DNA of 59,900 bases from Burkholderiales bacterium. GTDB lineage: Bacteria; Pseudomonadota; Gammaproteobacteria; Burkholderiales; Usitatibacteraceae. Below the pieces are notes generated by a model that worked only from the letters and a program-made list of their open reading frames with translations, ran no database searches and was not told the origin of the DNA. Position 1 is the first letter of the stretch. Each line of letters opens with the position of its first letter. The stretch is from contig JANYDB010000097.1 of the NCBI GenBank assembly GCA_025359985.1, positions 1 through 59,900 on the forward strand, read 5' to 3'. A program made the position numbers and the translations under genes. Positions 18,289 to 26,978 of the stretch are shown piece by piece.

Positions 18289-19083
18289 TCACGGGGCAAT
18301 AGGTGCAAACGCCAAAATTTTGCCGGATTGACGATCAAGGATAACGGTCATATCCAAATTACGTGTATACAGCGACAGAAATCCAACTTTGCTTTCTTCA
18401 AGCTTGTTCTCCGCTAAAAAAACTTTTATTTTCTCTGCTGATTGCGGGTTGGATTTAAGCACTTCGGCGAACGATCTACTACTAGCAGCAGCCGTTTTGG
18501 CATGCGTTGTATAGGGCTCGTAATATTGAGTAAACGCACGAGACTCAATGCCTGATATCAACATGCGCTGAACTTCCTTTGGATCGTCCGGAAACTTCAT
18601 CGCCAAAATGACGGGGCCGGTTAACGGTGATGATTTATAAGCCTCATCGGTTCCTTTAGCACGTTCCTTGTCTGATATATCGGCAGCAATCACTACATCA
18701 AACCGATCTTTGTTGAACACGGTGTACACCGGGCGCGCCTGAAACATCGTGGAAACGCCGTACGCCAAAGCGGCAACTTGTATAACGACGACGAATAACA
18801 AATCAAATTTAAGCGATTTCTTTTTTGTGTTGAAAATGATCAACGTAATTAACGGGCCTAATATGACATCAACGCCAACAACCAACAATAACAATCCGCT
18901 TCCACCCATCGCATTGAAATACGGGGCCGGATACCAAAACAACAGCATCGCCGCTACAACAGCCAAAGCGATAAAAACGCTAATACCGAGATGGATGCCG
19001 GCGGCTTTCCAGCGAGAAAAGGCTGATTCCCCTGCAAGTTTAGTGGATGTAGGTAGTTCTGAAAACGGGGGGTAGGCTTCCAT
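18289..19083 (-). CDS. TfpX/TfpZ-like type IV pilin accessory protein
   Basis: 264 residues. A short cytosolic N-terminus is followed by three hydrophobic segments (GISVFIALAVVAAMLLFWY, GLLLLVVGVDVILGPLITLI, LLFVVVIQVAALAYGVST), then a soluble C-terminal domain of about 150 residues. The block GVDVILGPLITLIIF is the recognisable mark of the TfpX/TfpZ family. Family members lie next to particular pilin genes and are needed for assembly or display of that pilin. Here the gene is separated from pilA by a decayed pilin copy; the decayed copy may have been its original partner. An AGGA lies 12 bases before the ATG. Confidence 0.8.
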   Translation of the reverse strand: MEAYPPFSELPTSTKLAGESAFSRWKAAGIHLGISVFIALAVVAAMLLFWYPAPYFNAMGGSGLLLLVVGVDVILGPLITLIIFNTKKKSLKFDLLFVVVIQVAALAYGVSTMFQARPVYTVFNKDRFDVVIAADISDKERAKGTDEAYKSSPLTGPVILAMKFPDDPKEVQRMLISGIESRAFTQYYEPYTTHAKTAAASSRSFAEVLKSNPQSAEKIKVFLAENKLEESKVGFLSLYTRNLDMTVILDRQSGKILAFAPIAP

Positions 19084-19186
19084 ACGAATGAATTCCTGTG
19101 AATAAATTAAATATATTATGCGATTAAGTAATAAGCATAAAATCTCAAGAACATCCAGGCGAAATATATTTTGCAGAAATATTTTG

Positions 19187-19620
19187 TTAAGCGCGGGTCA
19201 AAGAACCAATTGCGCTGCGACTCCATATAATTTGACCTATAGGGGGAGCTTGTAGCGCGCTTGGCGCGGAATTGACAAAGGTTGCCGTAATCGTAGGTGA
19301 GAAGCCAATGTTGGCAGGAGCAACGGATGGCCCGCGATATTGCCCGCAATTGAGCCACCTTGAGTTGCTCCAAACATAATGCTGGAACCTACTGCTTGCG
19401 GGTCACAATCAGCAAGTGCAACACCAATCGAAGTCTTCCCATCGCCAATACAAACATTCACCACTCGTTTTAAGTAACTAGATTGGCCTACTACTCGCGT
19501 TACTTGAGTTCGACCTACGCATGTTTGGTATTACGCTGTAGCGACTACTGCCAATATTTCAATCATGCCAACGACAATTAATTATTCAATTAATGAAACT
19601 TTCTTTTAATGCATTTTATA
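19187..19620 (-). pseudogene. Decayed second type IV pilin gene
   Basis: Read on the minus strand, this region aligns along its length with the intact pilA just upstream. The N-terminal helix is recognisable as SLIE, a stop in place of Leu, LIVVGMIEILAVVATA, another stop, then YQT, matching the pilA blocks [19 protein letters not shown] and YQT. It continues as CIGDGKTSIGVALADCDPQAVGSS, close to the pilA Cys-rich block; a frameshift follows near 19330, and PTITATFVNSA in the new frame matches the pilA C-terminal part before a stop at 19187-19189. At least two internal stops plus a stop near the old start and one frameshift make it non-functional as pilin. No sigma-54 promoter is visible before it. 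Confidence 0.8.
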
Positions 19621-19883
19621 GCCTCTAAACTACATTTTTTCCATAATATTCAGCGCTTAATTAACAATTATCTTCAAGAAACTATTGACATTTAACACCT
19701 TTTGCTGCGCGCGTTAGCTGACGCGTCACTACCGGGATCAGCACAAATTTTTACATAAGCATGTTACAAATTTAGAAACTTGGTTAAATTTGATATTTTT
19801 ATCTAATCAATAAAAAAGTGATTTAAATTTCAAAAAGTTGAAAATTTCAATCCTTTAATACTGCAGCACTAACCGCCACCAAT

Positions 19884-19911
19884 AAAAAGCGCGGCTGAGC
19901 CGCGCTTTTTT
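19884..19911 (-). terminator. Bidirectional rho-independent terminator after pilA
   Basis: A perfect stem GCGCGGC (19889-19895) with GCCGCGC (19899-19905) around a TGA loop is flanked by AAAAA on one side and TTTTTT on the other. On the minus strand the stem is followed by a U-run, 18 bases after the pilA stop. It would end pilA transcription before the decayed pilin copy. Confidence 0.88.
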
Positions 19912-19928
19912 ACACAAAATACTTAATA

Positions 19929-20408
19929 TTATGGGCAGCCTGTAGGTTTATATTTACCTGGCATTGCTGCCGACGTTGTGCATGCCCATGATCCGTTTGA
20001 ATCTCGCGTCCAAGTAACTGTGTAAGCGGCTAGCTTCAATTCTGCAGTTGCATTGTTGCCAAAAGTAGCAATGATTGTATCGCCAGCACCGCCTGTCAGT
20101 GGGTTTAATACTTGTGGCACGCCAGTGCTCGCGGGAATTGCGGTGCCTTGTGTAGGGCCAATCAAAATTGTGGAACCCGTTGCTTGCGGATCGCATTGTG
20201 TTGCGCCTAATCCTGGAACCAATTTACCCGCCAGTATGCAACCTTCAACCGCTGTTTTGATAGCGCCAGCCTCGCCCATTGCGCGGGTGACCTGTGTTTT
20301 AGTGATGTATGTTTGATACTGTGGAATAGCGATAGCTGCCAAGATACCGATAATCGCGACCACGATCATCAATTCGATAAGGGTAAAGCCTTGTTGGATA
20401 CGTTTCAT
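19929..20408 (-). CDS. pilA: Type IV major pilin PilA
   Basis: 159-residue prepilin starting at 20408, chosen because AGGAG lies 6 bases upstream and the leader then reads MKRIQQG; an upstream ATG at 20447 would add 13 residues. The prepilin peptidase site is QQG|FTLIEL with Glu5 of the mature protein, followed by the hydrophobic helix [18 protein letters not shown]. Four Cys residues lie in the globular domain: AVEGC, ATQCDPQ, SWACTT and PTGCP at the end; the last pair would close the D-region. The gene has its own sigma-54 promoter upstream and a strong terminator downstream, so it is monocistronic. Role: fibre subunit for twitching, adhesion or DNA uptake. Confidence 0.95.
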   Translation of the reverse strand: MKRIQQGFTLIELMIVVAIIGILAAIAIPQYQTYITKTQVTRAMGEAGAIKTAVEGCILAGKLVPGLGATQCDPQATGSTILIGPTQGTAIPASTGVPQVLNPLTGGAGDTIIATFGNNATAELKLAAYTVTWTRDSNGSWACTTSAAMPGKYKPTGCP

Positions 20409-20514
20409 TGTGTTCTCCTGTAGGGGGTTAGTTTGAATCTGCTGCAAAAAAGTAAAACAAATGGGTAATACAAAAAAGTGGCACCGTTAGAGTTACAGCT
20501 GCCCTTCCCTATAC

Positions 20515-20529
20515 GCAACCGCTGTGCCA
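20515..20529 (-). promoter_or_regulatory. Sigma-54 (-24/-12) promoter of pilA
   Basis: On the minus strand TGGCAC (20529-20524), five bases, then TTGC (20518-20515) is an exact match to the RpoN consensus. Transcription would begin near 20503 and give a leader of about 95 bases before the pilA ATG. Pilin genes controlled by PilS/PilR have promoters of this kind; no pilR is in the window. Confidence 0.88.
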
Positions 20530-20926
20530 ACCTTTAAATTAACCGGCTTGATACAGGCCAATTTGAGTGCTTAAATTGAAAATAAATGTTACTGGCAGTT
20601 TTATATGTTTGTATTTAGGTACTTACCATACGTCAACCGCAAGCGATATATTAGCTACCGTTTTTAACTACACTGATTTTGTGAAGCAACGCACATTATC
20701 TTATAGTAAAGATATATGCAGCTACATATGCGGCACCTATACTTTATGCGGAAACATGACCCCTATGAAAAGTCAACACGGCTAAAGCGCACTTAGTGAC
20801 AATTTTCGGCAGAATTTAGGATCGTGGCTGAGGGTGGTTGGCGGTGATGGTTGGGTTTGCGTCTGAGTTTAGTTCTGAATTTACATTCACGCTATGTCAG
20901 GATTTAGATCTTTAAATATGCAAATA
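20530..20926. other. AT-rich non-coding stretch upstream of pilA
   Basis: About 400 bases between the pilA promoter and the end of the HD-GYP gene. It could hold binding sites for the sigma-54 activator of pilA, but I cannot pick one out. A 72-codon open frame at 20567-20785 starts with TTG, lacks a ribosome site and has atypical composition; I do not call it. No hairpin terminator is evident. Confidence 0.5.
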
Positions 20927-22606
20927 TTAGCCTTTATTGTAACCTGAGATATTGGCATGATTGACGGTATCGAATTGCGCTAAATCCAAAAATTGTTCCG
21001 CGTACTTTAGATACACTTTTTCACGGACAAATACATCAAACAAATCGGGATCAATATGTCCGTTGAGTTTGAACTTGCCCAGTATTTCCAGCGATTCACT
21101 GAGCGTTTTGCCGGGCTTGTACGGACGGTCCTTTGCGGTTAGTGCTTCAAAAATATCAGCGATGCCCATAATGCGGGCCTGAATGCTCATCTGCTCGCCG
21201 GTGAGACCGCGCGGGTAACCTTTGCCATCCATGCGCTCATGATGGCCGCCCGCATATTCGGGCACATTTTTAAGATGTTTAGGCCACGGTAGCGCTTCTA
21301 GCATTTTAATCGTGGCTTCAATATGATGATTAATGATCTCGCGCTCGGCACCCGTCAAAGTGCCGTAGGGAATATTCAAATTGTCTTTTTCTTCTTTACT
21401 CAGAAAGGTTGTTGGCTCACCTTTTTCATTGCGAAACGGGTAGGCGGCAATGCGATTCACGCGCGCCTGATCTTCGGCACTCATACGCTCGCCACCAATA
21501 TTCATGCGTTTGAGAAATTCACGATCTTCGTCCAACTGGCGAATTTTTATAATGTAATCGCTTTTTGCTCGCTGGGCTGACGCTTCGTCACCCATATCGC
21601 GGGCATCTATTTTAGCGCGCAACATATCAACCTCGGCATCGCGTTTCAGAATTTCAAAGCGTTGAGACACAAAATGAATTCGATCAAAAATGGTTTCTAG
21701 CTTAGTGGCTTTATCGACTACATGAACCGGCGTGGTAATTTTTCCGCAATCATGCAACAAGCCTGCAATTTTTAATTCATACCGATCTTTGTCGGTCATT
21801 TTAAATTCAGCGAGCGGACCATCAATCGAAAGCGCCGCAGCCTCGGCGAGCATCATGGTTAGCGCAGGAACGCGCTTGCAGTGGCCGCCGGTGTACGGCG
21901 ATTTATCATCAATAGCCGTGTTGATAAGCTCAATCAAGGATTCAAACAGCATTTCAAGCTGCGTAATCAACATCCGGTTCGTCAGTGCGATGGCCGCCTG
22001 TGAAGCAAGGGACTCTGCCAAGCGTTGATCTTCAAACGTGAATGGCACCACCATTCCTCTTCCATCCTGAGCATTGAGCAACTGTAGAACGCCAATGATC
22101 TCACCTTCATGATTCTTCATCGGGATGGTTAAAAAAGAGGTGGAGCGATAGCCGGTCTTTTTATCAAAATTTCGCGTGCCGGAAAAATCAAATCCCTCTG
22201 CGGTGTAGGCATCCGCAATATTTACAGTCTCATCATTTAACGCGGCATAGGCCGCTACCATCGAAGTATTTTTAACACCATTTTCTTGATGGAGCGGAAT
22301 AGGATAAAACGGTATGGAGTTTCCCGAGGTGCCGCCCATTTTGATGCCCAGACTGTCGTTTAACACAATCTCGAATTTAAGCTTGTCCTCATCTGACCGA
22401 TACAAAGTGCCGCCGTCTGCATTGGTGATGTTCTTGGCGGCGACCAGGATGGTTTCAAGCAGGCGATTAATATCCCGCTCCTGCGAAAGTGCTACGCCCA
22501 CATTATTTAAATACTCGAGTGAGGTGAATAAGCGATCTTGCGTTGCACTCCCTGAATCAGAGGCATGGCGACCGCTAATAAGGTTGGCGTCGGCGTGCGA
22601 GCTCAT
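20927..22606 (-). CDS. GAF domain - HD-GYP c-di-GMP phosphodiesterase
   Basis: 559 residues. Residues about 25-215 form a GAF domain (LLETILVAAKNITNADGGTLY to LAESLASQAAIALTN). The HD-GYP domain follows: HDCGK at 285-289 and HHERMDGKGYP at 455-465, with metal-binding His residues also in INHHIEATIK. These residues fit an active enzyme that hydrolyses c-di-GMP, controlled by whatever binds the GAF domain. Between HDCGK and INHH there is a segment of over 100 residues, charged and helical, longer than usual. The ATG shares its A with the stop of the upstream GspE-like gene (TAATG), so translation is coupled. c-di-GMP turnover would fit control of pili or secretion. Confidence 0.92.
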   Translation of the reverse strand: MSSHADANLISGRHASDSGSATQDRLFTSLEYLNNVGVALSQERDINRLLETILVAAKNITNADGGTLYRSDEDKLKFEIVLNDSLGIKMGGTSGNSIPFYPIPLHQENGVKNTSMVAAYAALNDETVNIADAYTAEGFDFSGTRNFDKKTGYRSTSFLTIPMKNHEGEIIGVLQLLNAQDGRGMVVPFTFEDQRLAESLASQAAIALTNRMLITQLEMLFESLIELINTAIDDKSPYTGGHCKRVPALTMMLAEAAALSIDGPLAEFKMTDKDRYELKIAGLLHDCGKITTPVHVVDKATKLETIFDRIHFVSQRFEILKRDAEVDMLRAKIDARDMGDEASAQRAKSDYIIKIRQLDEDREFLKRMNIGGERMSAEDQARVNRIAAYPFRNEKGEPTTFLSKEEKDNLNIPYGTLTGAEREIINHHIEATIKMLEALPWPKHLKNVPEYAGGHHERMDGKGYPRGLTGEQMSIQARIMGIADIFEALTAKDRPYKPGKTLSESLEILGKFKLNGHIDPDLFDVFVREKVYLKYAEQFLDLAQFDTVNHANISGYNKG

Positions 22607-24978
22607 TATTTGATGGCAACTGCCCTAACCTGCTTCATATCAGTCACACCCATCATGACTTTTTCCATGCCGTCCATTTTTAATGTAGACATACCTTCTT
22701 CGACAGATTTGACAAAAATATCCGCTACGCGTGCTCGTTCCTGAACTTGTTTTTTGACGGCGTCGCTCGCTACCATCAGCTCATGCAGACCAACGCGTCC
22801 TTTGTAGCCGCTATTACCGCAAATTTCACAGCCTTTGGCGCGATAGAAAGTAAGCTTGCCGTCTTTGCCGTACTCTTTTAACCAATAGTCATAAAGTTTT
22901 TTTGCTTCGCCTTGCGGGTCTTTTTTCCACGGTTCGGTTTGACGCAAATCGCTAGTGTATTCATTCATGAATAATTTGAGCTCATCTGAGTCAGGCGTAT
23001 AAGCTTCTTTGCATTTACATAAACGTTTGGCGAGACGCTGCGCAAGAATGCCGATCAAGGCATCCGCAAAGTTAAAGGGGTCCATACCCATATCCAGCAA
23101 GCGGGTAATAGCCTCAGGCGCTGAATTAGTGTGCAGCGTGGCAAATACTAGGTGGCCCGTCAGCGAAGCTTCAATGCCGATGTGAGTCGTTTCAGCATCA
23201 CGCATCTCGCCGACCATAATAATGTCCGGATCAGCGCGCAAAAATGCCTTCATCACCGTGGGGAAATCGATCACTTTTTTGTTGACCTGAACCTGTCGCA
23301 ACCCTTTTTGTGTAATCTCGACAGGATCTTCTGCTGTCCATATTTTGGTATCTGGTGTATTTAGACTACCCAGCACGGAATGTAGCGTAGTGGTTTTGCC
23401 TGAGCCGGTTGGGCCGCACACAAAAAACAATCCATAAGGCTTGGAAACTGCCTTCACCAGATTGGCCTTGTTATTACTTGTGAGGCCCAATTTATCTAAT
23501 GGGATCGGCTCCCCCGCTGCCAAAATACGCATCACTACATCTTCAACGCCGCCCGCCGTCGGGATGGTTGCAACCCGAAGCTCAATATCCAGCGGCCCAT
23601 ATTTTTTGAATTTTATTTTGCCATCCTGCGGCTTGCGCTTTTCTGAGATATCCAGATCGCACATGATTTTCAGGCGTGCAGTTAATGCATTGCGATAGCT
23701 TGATGGCACCTCGATATAAGTTGCCAAAGTGCCGTCACGGCGAAAGCGCACCCCTGTTTTTCCTTTGCCCGGCAGTGGTTCAATATGAATATCAGATGCG
23801 CCTTGATTGTACGCATCAATAATAATTTTATTAACCAATTTGACAAGTTCATTGTCGGCAGCAGCGGAGACTTCATCGCCGCCGATTTCAGCTGCTTCAC
23901 CTTCGTCGTCCATGGTGGAAAGAAGATCGCCAATATCTTCCGAACTGCCACCATCAGCGCCAAAAAATTGGCCTAACGTCAGTGTCAAATCGCGTGCAGT
24001 GCAAACTTTGTAAAGCGGCTTTAGCCGGGGGAAAATATTTTCAACCATCCGCGAGCTTTTTAGGTGTTCGGGGTCAGTGGTCATGACGATCAACCCACTC
24101 TTGCTATCCTCGATAGGCAGCCAGTTGTTGGACTCTACATAATCTTTTTTAAGATTTTTCAGCAAATCAAGCGGCTTGATACGATCTGATCTGTAAGGCT
24201 CGTATTCAACCCCAAAAAATTTCGCCAGCGCCGCGCCAAGAGCTGCTGGCTGAACCTGAAATTCATCGGTCAAAATATCTTCAACGTTTTTGTTTTTGCG
24301 CCGCGCGGTGCGCGTGGCTAGTTCCAGCTCGCCTTCTGAAATAACGTTATCAACCACCAGGTATTCAAATTTGGATTTGATTTGTCCTGGCACTTGTTGA
24401 CGCACGCGGAAAGCGATTGCAAGCGTTTTAGCCAGTTCATTCAAGCCTTCTTCAGCAAGCTGCGGGAAGGCAGTGCCAGGCAAGTGGTTGATAACCTGAA
24501 TCACCCCCAATAAATCATTGCCGCTCTCGCCACCTAAAATCGTGGCGACCATCATTTGTTTGGTTCGATAACCGGTACGCTGATCAACAGCTTTAAGAAA
24601 AGCCAGGTTGGGCGAGTAACTTTTTAGCTCGGCATCATCGTAAACATCTTTAATATTCATAAAACGCTTATTGAGCGCGCAACAGCCGGCAATTGAGCTT
24701 TCTGACAATGGCAGCTTGATATCCTTGAATGAATTAAGACCCGATTTCACTTTTGAAATAATCGATTGACCATCTTCAGACAAGGTATAAATTGTCAGCC
24801 GATCAGCATCAAACAATTGGCAGACATCACGCGTCACATCCAGCATGATCTCGTCAATGTTCGAAGTTGAGTGAATTCGATTGGTCACCGCCTGCAATTT
24901 TTTTGAAAACGCAAGCTTCGAGGACATGTCCGCCTCTTTAGCGGTATTGCCCGATTTGGGTTCCAGTACAGCACTCAT
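22606..24978 (-). CDS. GspE/PilB-family ATPase with an N-terminal GAF domain
   Basis: 790 residues, longer than PilB or GspE (about 500-570) because of an added N-terminal GAF domain (about 28-195; VCQLFDADRLTIYTLSEDGQ). An MshEN/T2SSE_N-type domain follows (about 210-340; ILTDEFQVQPAALGAALAKFF), which in relatives can bind c-di-GMP. The motor domain has Walker A GPTGSGKTTT near residue 522, Walker B PDIIMVGEMRDAET, and the zinc Cys motif split as CKCKE and GCEICGNSGYKGR. It would be a hexameric ATPase for pilus extension or type II-like secretion. No pilC, pilD or gsp genes adjoin. It is coupled to the HD-GYP gene by TAATG. Confidence 0.9.
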   Translation of the reverse strand: MSAVLEPKSGNTAKEADMSSKLAFSKKLQAVTNRIHSTSNIDEIMLDVTRDVCQLFDADRLTIYTLSEDGQSIISKVKSGLNSFKDIKLPLSESSIAGCCALNKRFMNIKDVYDDAELKSYSPNLAFLKAVDQRTGYRTKQMMVATILGGESGNDLLGVIQVINHLPGTAFPQLAEEGLNELAKTLAIAFRVRQQVPGQIKSKFEYLVVDNVISEGELELATRTARRKNKNVEDILTDEFQVQPAALGAALAKFFGVEYEPYRSDRIKPLDLLKNLKKDYVESNNWLPIEDSKSGLIVMTTDPEHLKSSRMVENIFPRLKPLYKVCTARDLTLTLGQFFGADGGSSEDIGDLLSTMDDEGEAAEIGGDEVSAAADNELVKLVNKIIIDAYNQGASDIHIEPLPGKGKTGVRFRRDGTLATYIEVPSSYRNALTARLKIMCDLDISEKRKPQDGKIKFKKYGPLDIELRVATIPTAGGVEDVVMRILAAGEPIPLDKLGLTSNNKANLVKAVSKPYGLFFVCGPTGSGKTTTLHSVLGSLNTPDTKIWTAEDPVEITQKGLRQVQVNKKVIDFPTVMKAFLRADPDIIMVGEMRDAETTHIGIEASLTGHLVFATLHTNSAPEAITRLLDMGMDPFNFADALIGILAQRLAKRLCKCKEAYTPDSDELKLFMNEYTSDLRQTEPWKKDPQGEAKKLYDYWLKEYGKDGKLTFYRAKGCEICGNSGYKGRVGLHELMVASDAVKKQVQERARVADIFVKSVEEGMSTLKMDGMEKVMMGVTDMKQVRAVAIK

Positions 24979-25070
24979 AACGCACTCACCTTATTAGCCA
25001 AAGTTGGTTGCCATTGTATTCAATGGCAACAAAAAAACTTGATCAAAAAAACCGTTTTGGAATGACGGTT

Positions 25071-25835
25071 TTAAAAGACGAATTCCTGCCCGTTTTCAAG
25101 CATACGCGGTGTCCAGCGGGCCGCCTGTATCTCAATTTCATTCATGGTCAATTGTACTTCGCCAGGTTTCAGATGCGTTACAAACACCTCGACCGGCTTT
25201 GTCAATTTTAATAATTCATCGGCCAACATGCTGGGACATAAATGCTTGGAGGCAATAGCAATATCACGCTCTTTGTTGGAAAAGGCAGTCTCTATGACCA
25301 GGTACTTTAGATTGGCAGTGGCATTCGCGATCTTCCATAGCTCGTCATTGACGCTGGTATCACCGCTAAACAAAAAGCTGGCATGCCCGCTATCAACCAT
25401 ATAGCCAACTGCGGGCACCACATGGTTTGCCGGAATGGCTGTAAATTTCCGCCCGCTGATTTCAACCGCTTGGCCTATAACGAGCTCACTAAAAATCATG
25501 AATGGCTTATCAGCATCCGGAATCTGTGAAAAATCAGGCCATATCTTCCAGTTAAAAAGATGCTCTTTTAAAATCTGCAGTGTAGCTGCGGTGGAGTGCA
25601 CAGTCACAGGTTTGTCGCGCATCCAACAAACGGTATCAACCAAAAATGGGACGCTCGTCACATGATCAAGATGAGAATGGGTAATGAAAATATGATCGAT
25701 TTTTGCCAACTGTTCAATGGAAAGGTCTCCCACCCCGGTGCCAGCGTCGATCAGAATATCATCATCAACGAGCATGGCGGTGGTTCGGAGATCGCCTCCG
25801 ATTCCACCGCTACAACCTAAAACTTTGATTCGCAT
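25071..25835 (-). CDS. Metallo-beta-lactamase-fold protein, class II cyclic-nucleotide phosphodiesterase-like
   Basis: About 254 residues from the ATG at 25835; a GTG 12 bases upstream (25847) is an alternative. The MBL metal motif is THSHLDHVTS, with the later ligands in ANHVVPAVGY, LFSGDTSVND and FVTHLKPGE. The opening RIKVLGCSGGIGG, followed by LIDAGTGVGDLS, is typical of class II cAMP/cGMP phosphodiesterases (CpdP/PDE1-like). Predicted reaction: opening of a 3',5'-cyclic nucleotide to 5'-NMP. RNase Z-like relatives share the fold, so the substrate needs testing. It lies about 92 bases before the GspE-like gene on the same strand. Confidence 0.8.
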   Translation of the reverse strand: MRIKVLGCSGGIGGDLRTTAMLVDDDILIDAGTGVGDLSIEQLAKIDHIFITHSHLDHVTSVPFLVDTVCWMRDKPVTVHSTAATLQILKEHLFNWKIWPDFSQIPDADKPFMIFSELVIGQAVEISGRKFTAIPANHVVPAVGYMVDSGHASFLFSGDTSVNDELWKIANATANLKYLVIETAFSNKERDIAIASKHLCPSMLADELLKLTKPVEVFVTHLKPGEVQLTMNEIEIQAARWTPRMLENGQEFVF

Positions 25836-26083
25836 GTTGCGCCCCACACAAGTTGGTGAGCCAACTTTTGGCCATCGATTTTATTTACGCCGATCATTAC
25901 GGCTAAAGTCGCCTACAGCGCTGCAGACTATGACTTACCGTACTGCGATTATGCGGTATCAACAACAAAAATAATGTGTAAAAGTGCACATTGATGGTGC
26001 AATCAGATGGTTGGGTTGGGCTCACTTCGCTAGCATCCCATATGCGTTTCGTTTGCAACCACTTTTTTTATTGCCCGTAAAAA

Positions 26084-26902
26084 TCAGGGCTTATAAAAAA
26101 ACTCCATTTTGACACCGGCAATTTCGATCAAGTCATGATCACCTAGTTGCTGCGCTTGACCACCCAAAACCGACCCGTTGATGGTGGGGAAATTAGCGCC
26201 TTCTACATGTGTAATAAAGAAGCCGTTTGGACGCCGCGTAATCACGGCAACCTGCACACCAGGCTTGCCGATGGTTGTCAGATTCTTGGTCAAATCCAAT
26301 GTTCTGCCCGCAGCTGCACCCGATAGCACTTGGATCGCTGCCTCGCGAACAGCAGGCCCCGGCATGGCGGGCGGCGTTAATGGTGCGGCTGGCGCAGTTG
26401 GACGGGAAGCAGGCATGGCCGGTACCCCCATGCCCAAAGGCTTCATATTCGTTTGCGTGTCTGACATACTTCCTGACAAATTCGCCGCTATGCCACCAGA
26501 CGCGCTGGCAGCACCAGAGCTCGCACCCAGTCCCGAACTTAAGGCGGCCGTCAACGTAGGTGGCTTACGAATGATCATGGTTTTTTCAAAATCCTGCTCA
26601 CTCGCCTGGGCAGGTGCATCATTAAAATATTTTAATTTATGCTTGCCAATTTCGATTACGTCGTTATTTTGCAGGAAGTGTTTTTTGATAGGTTTGCCAT
26701 TCACCAAGGTGCCGTTGGTGGAGTTTAAATCTTCGATAAATGAATCGTTCAGGATAGTGATAATGGCGGCATGCTCACCGGATACCGCAAGATTATCTAC
26801 CTGGATATCATTATGGGGTTTACGACCGAGGGTGGTTCGCTCTTTATTGAGAGAGACTTCCTTCAGTACCGTTCCATCAACACTCAAGATAAGTTTTGCC
26901 AT
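26084..26902 (-). CDS. Protein with two FHA domains
   Basis: 272 residues. The first FHA domain (about 1-90) has the full set: TLGRKPHNDIQVDNLAVSGEHA and DLNSTNGTLVNGKPI, so it should bind phosphothreonine peptides. A Pro/Ala/Gly-rich linker of about 90 residues follows (SGLGASSGAASASGG, then PASRPTAPAAPLTPPAMPG). The second FHA-like domain (about 185-272) is more divergent: TIGKPGVQVAVITRRPNGFFI and FPTINGSVLGGQAQQL, lacking the exact Arg-Ser-His pattern. AGGG lies 9 bases before the ATG. A Thr directly after the first FHA domain (FEKTMIIRKPPT) resembles kinase-target sites in FHA proteins. It is followed upstream by the PP2C gene, its likely functional partner. Confidence 0.9.
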   Translation of the reverse strand: MAKLILSVDGTVLKEVSLNKERTTLGRKPHNDIQVDNLAVSGEHAAIITILNDSFIEDLNSTNGTLVNGKPIKKHFLQNNDVIEIGKHKLKYFNDAPAQASEQDFEKTMIIRKPPTLTAALSSGLGASSGAASASGGIAANLSGSMSDTQTNMKPLGMGVPAMPASRPTAPAAPLTPPAMPGPAVREAAIQVLSGAAAGRTLDLTKNLTTIGKPGVQVAVITRRPNGFFITHVEGANFPTINGSVLGGQAQQLGDHDLIEIAGVKMEFFYKP

Positions 26903-26978
26903 GGCTATAGCCCTAAGAAATTACTGTCACACATAATTGTTTGTGGTGCTTCATTAATGCTGTGCATTGAGGTATTCA

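Noticed and set aside
19237-19464. Possible small gene starting at GTG 19464
   Set aside because: It is the middle of the decayed pilin; reading upstream and in the shifted frame restores the pilin alignment.
20567-20785. 72-codon open frame upstream of pilA
   Set aside because: TTG start, no ribosome site, AT-rich composition and no recognisable protein features.
26178-26936. 252-codon open frame antisense to the FHA gene
   Set aside because: It lies opposite a clear double-FHA protein, shows no family motif and results from the Pro/Ala-rich linker composition.
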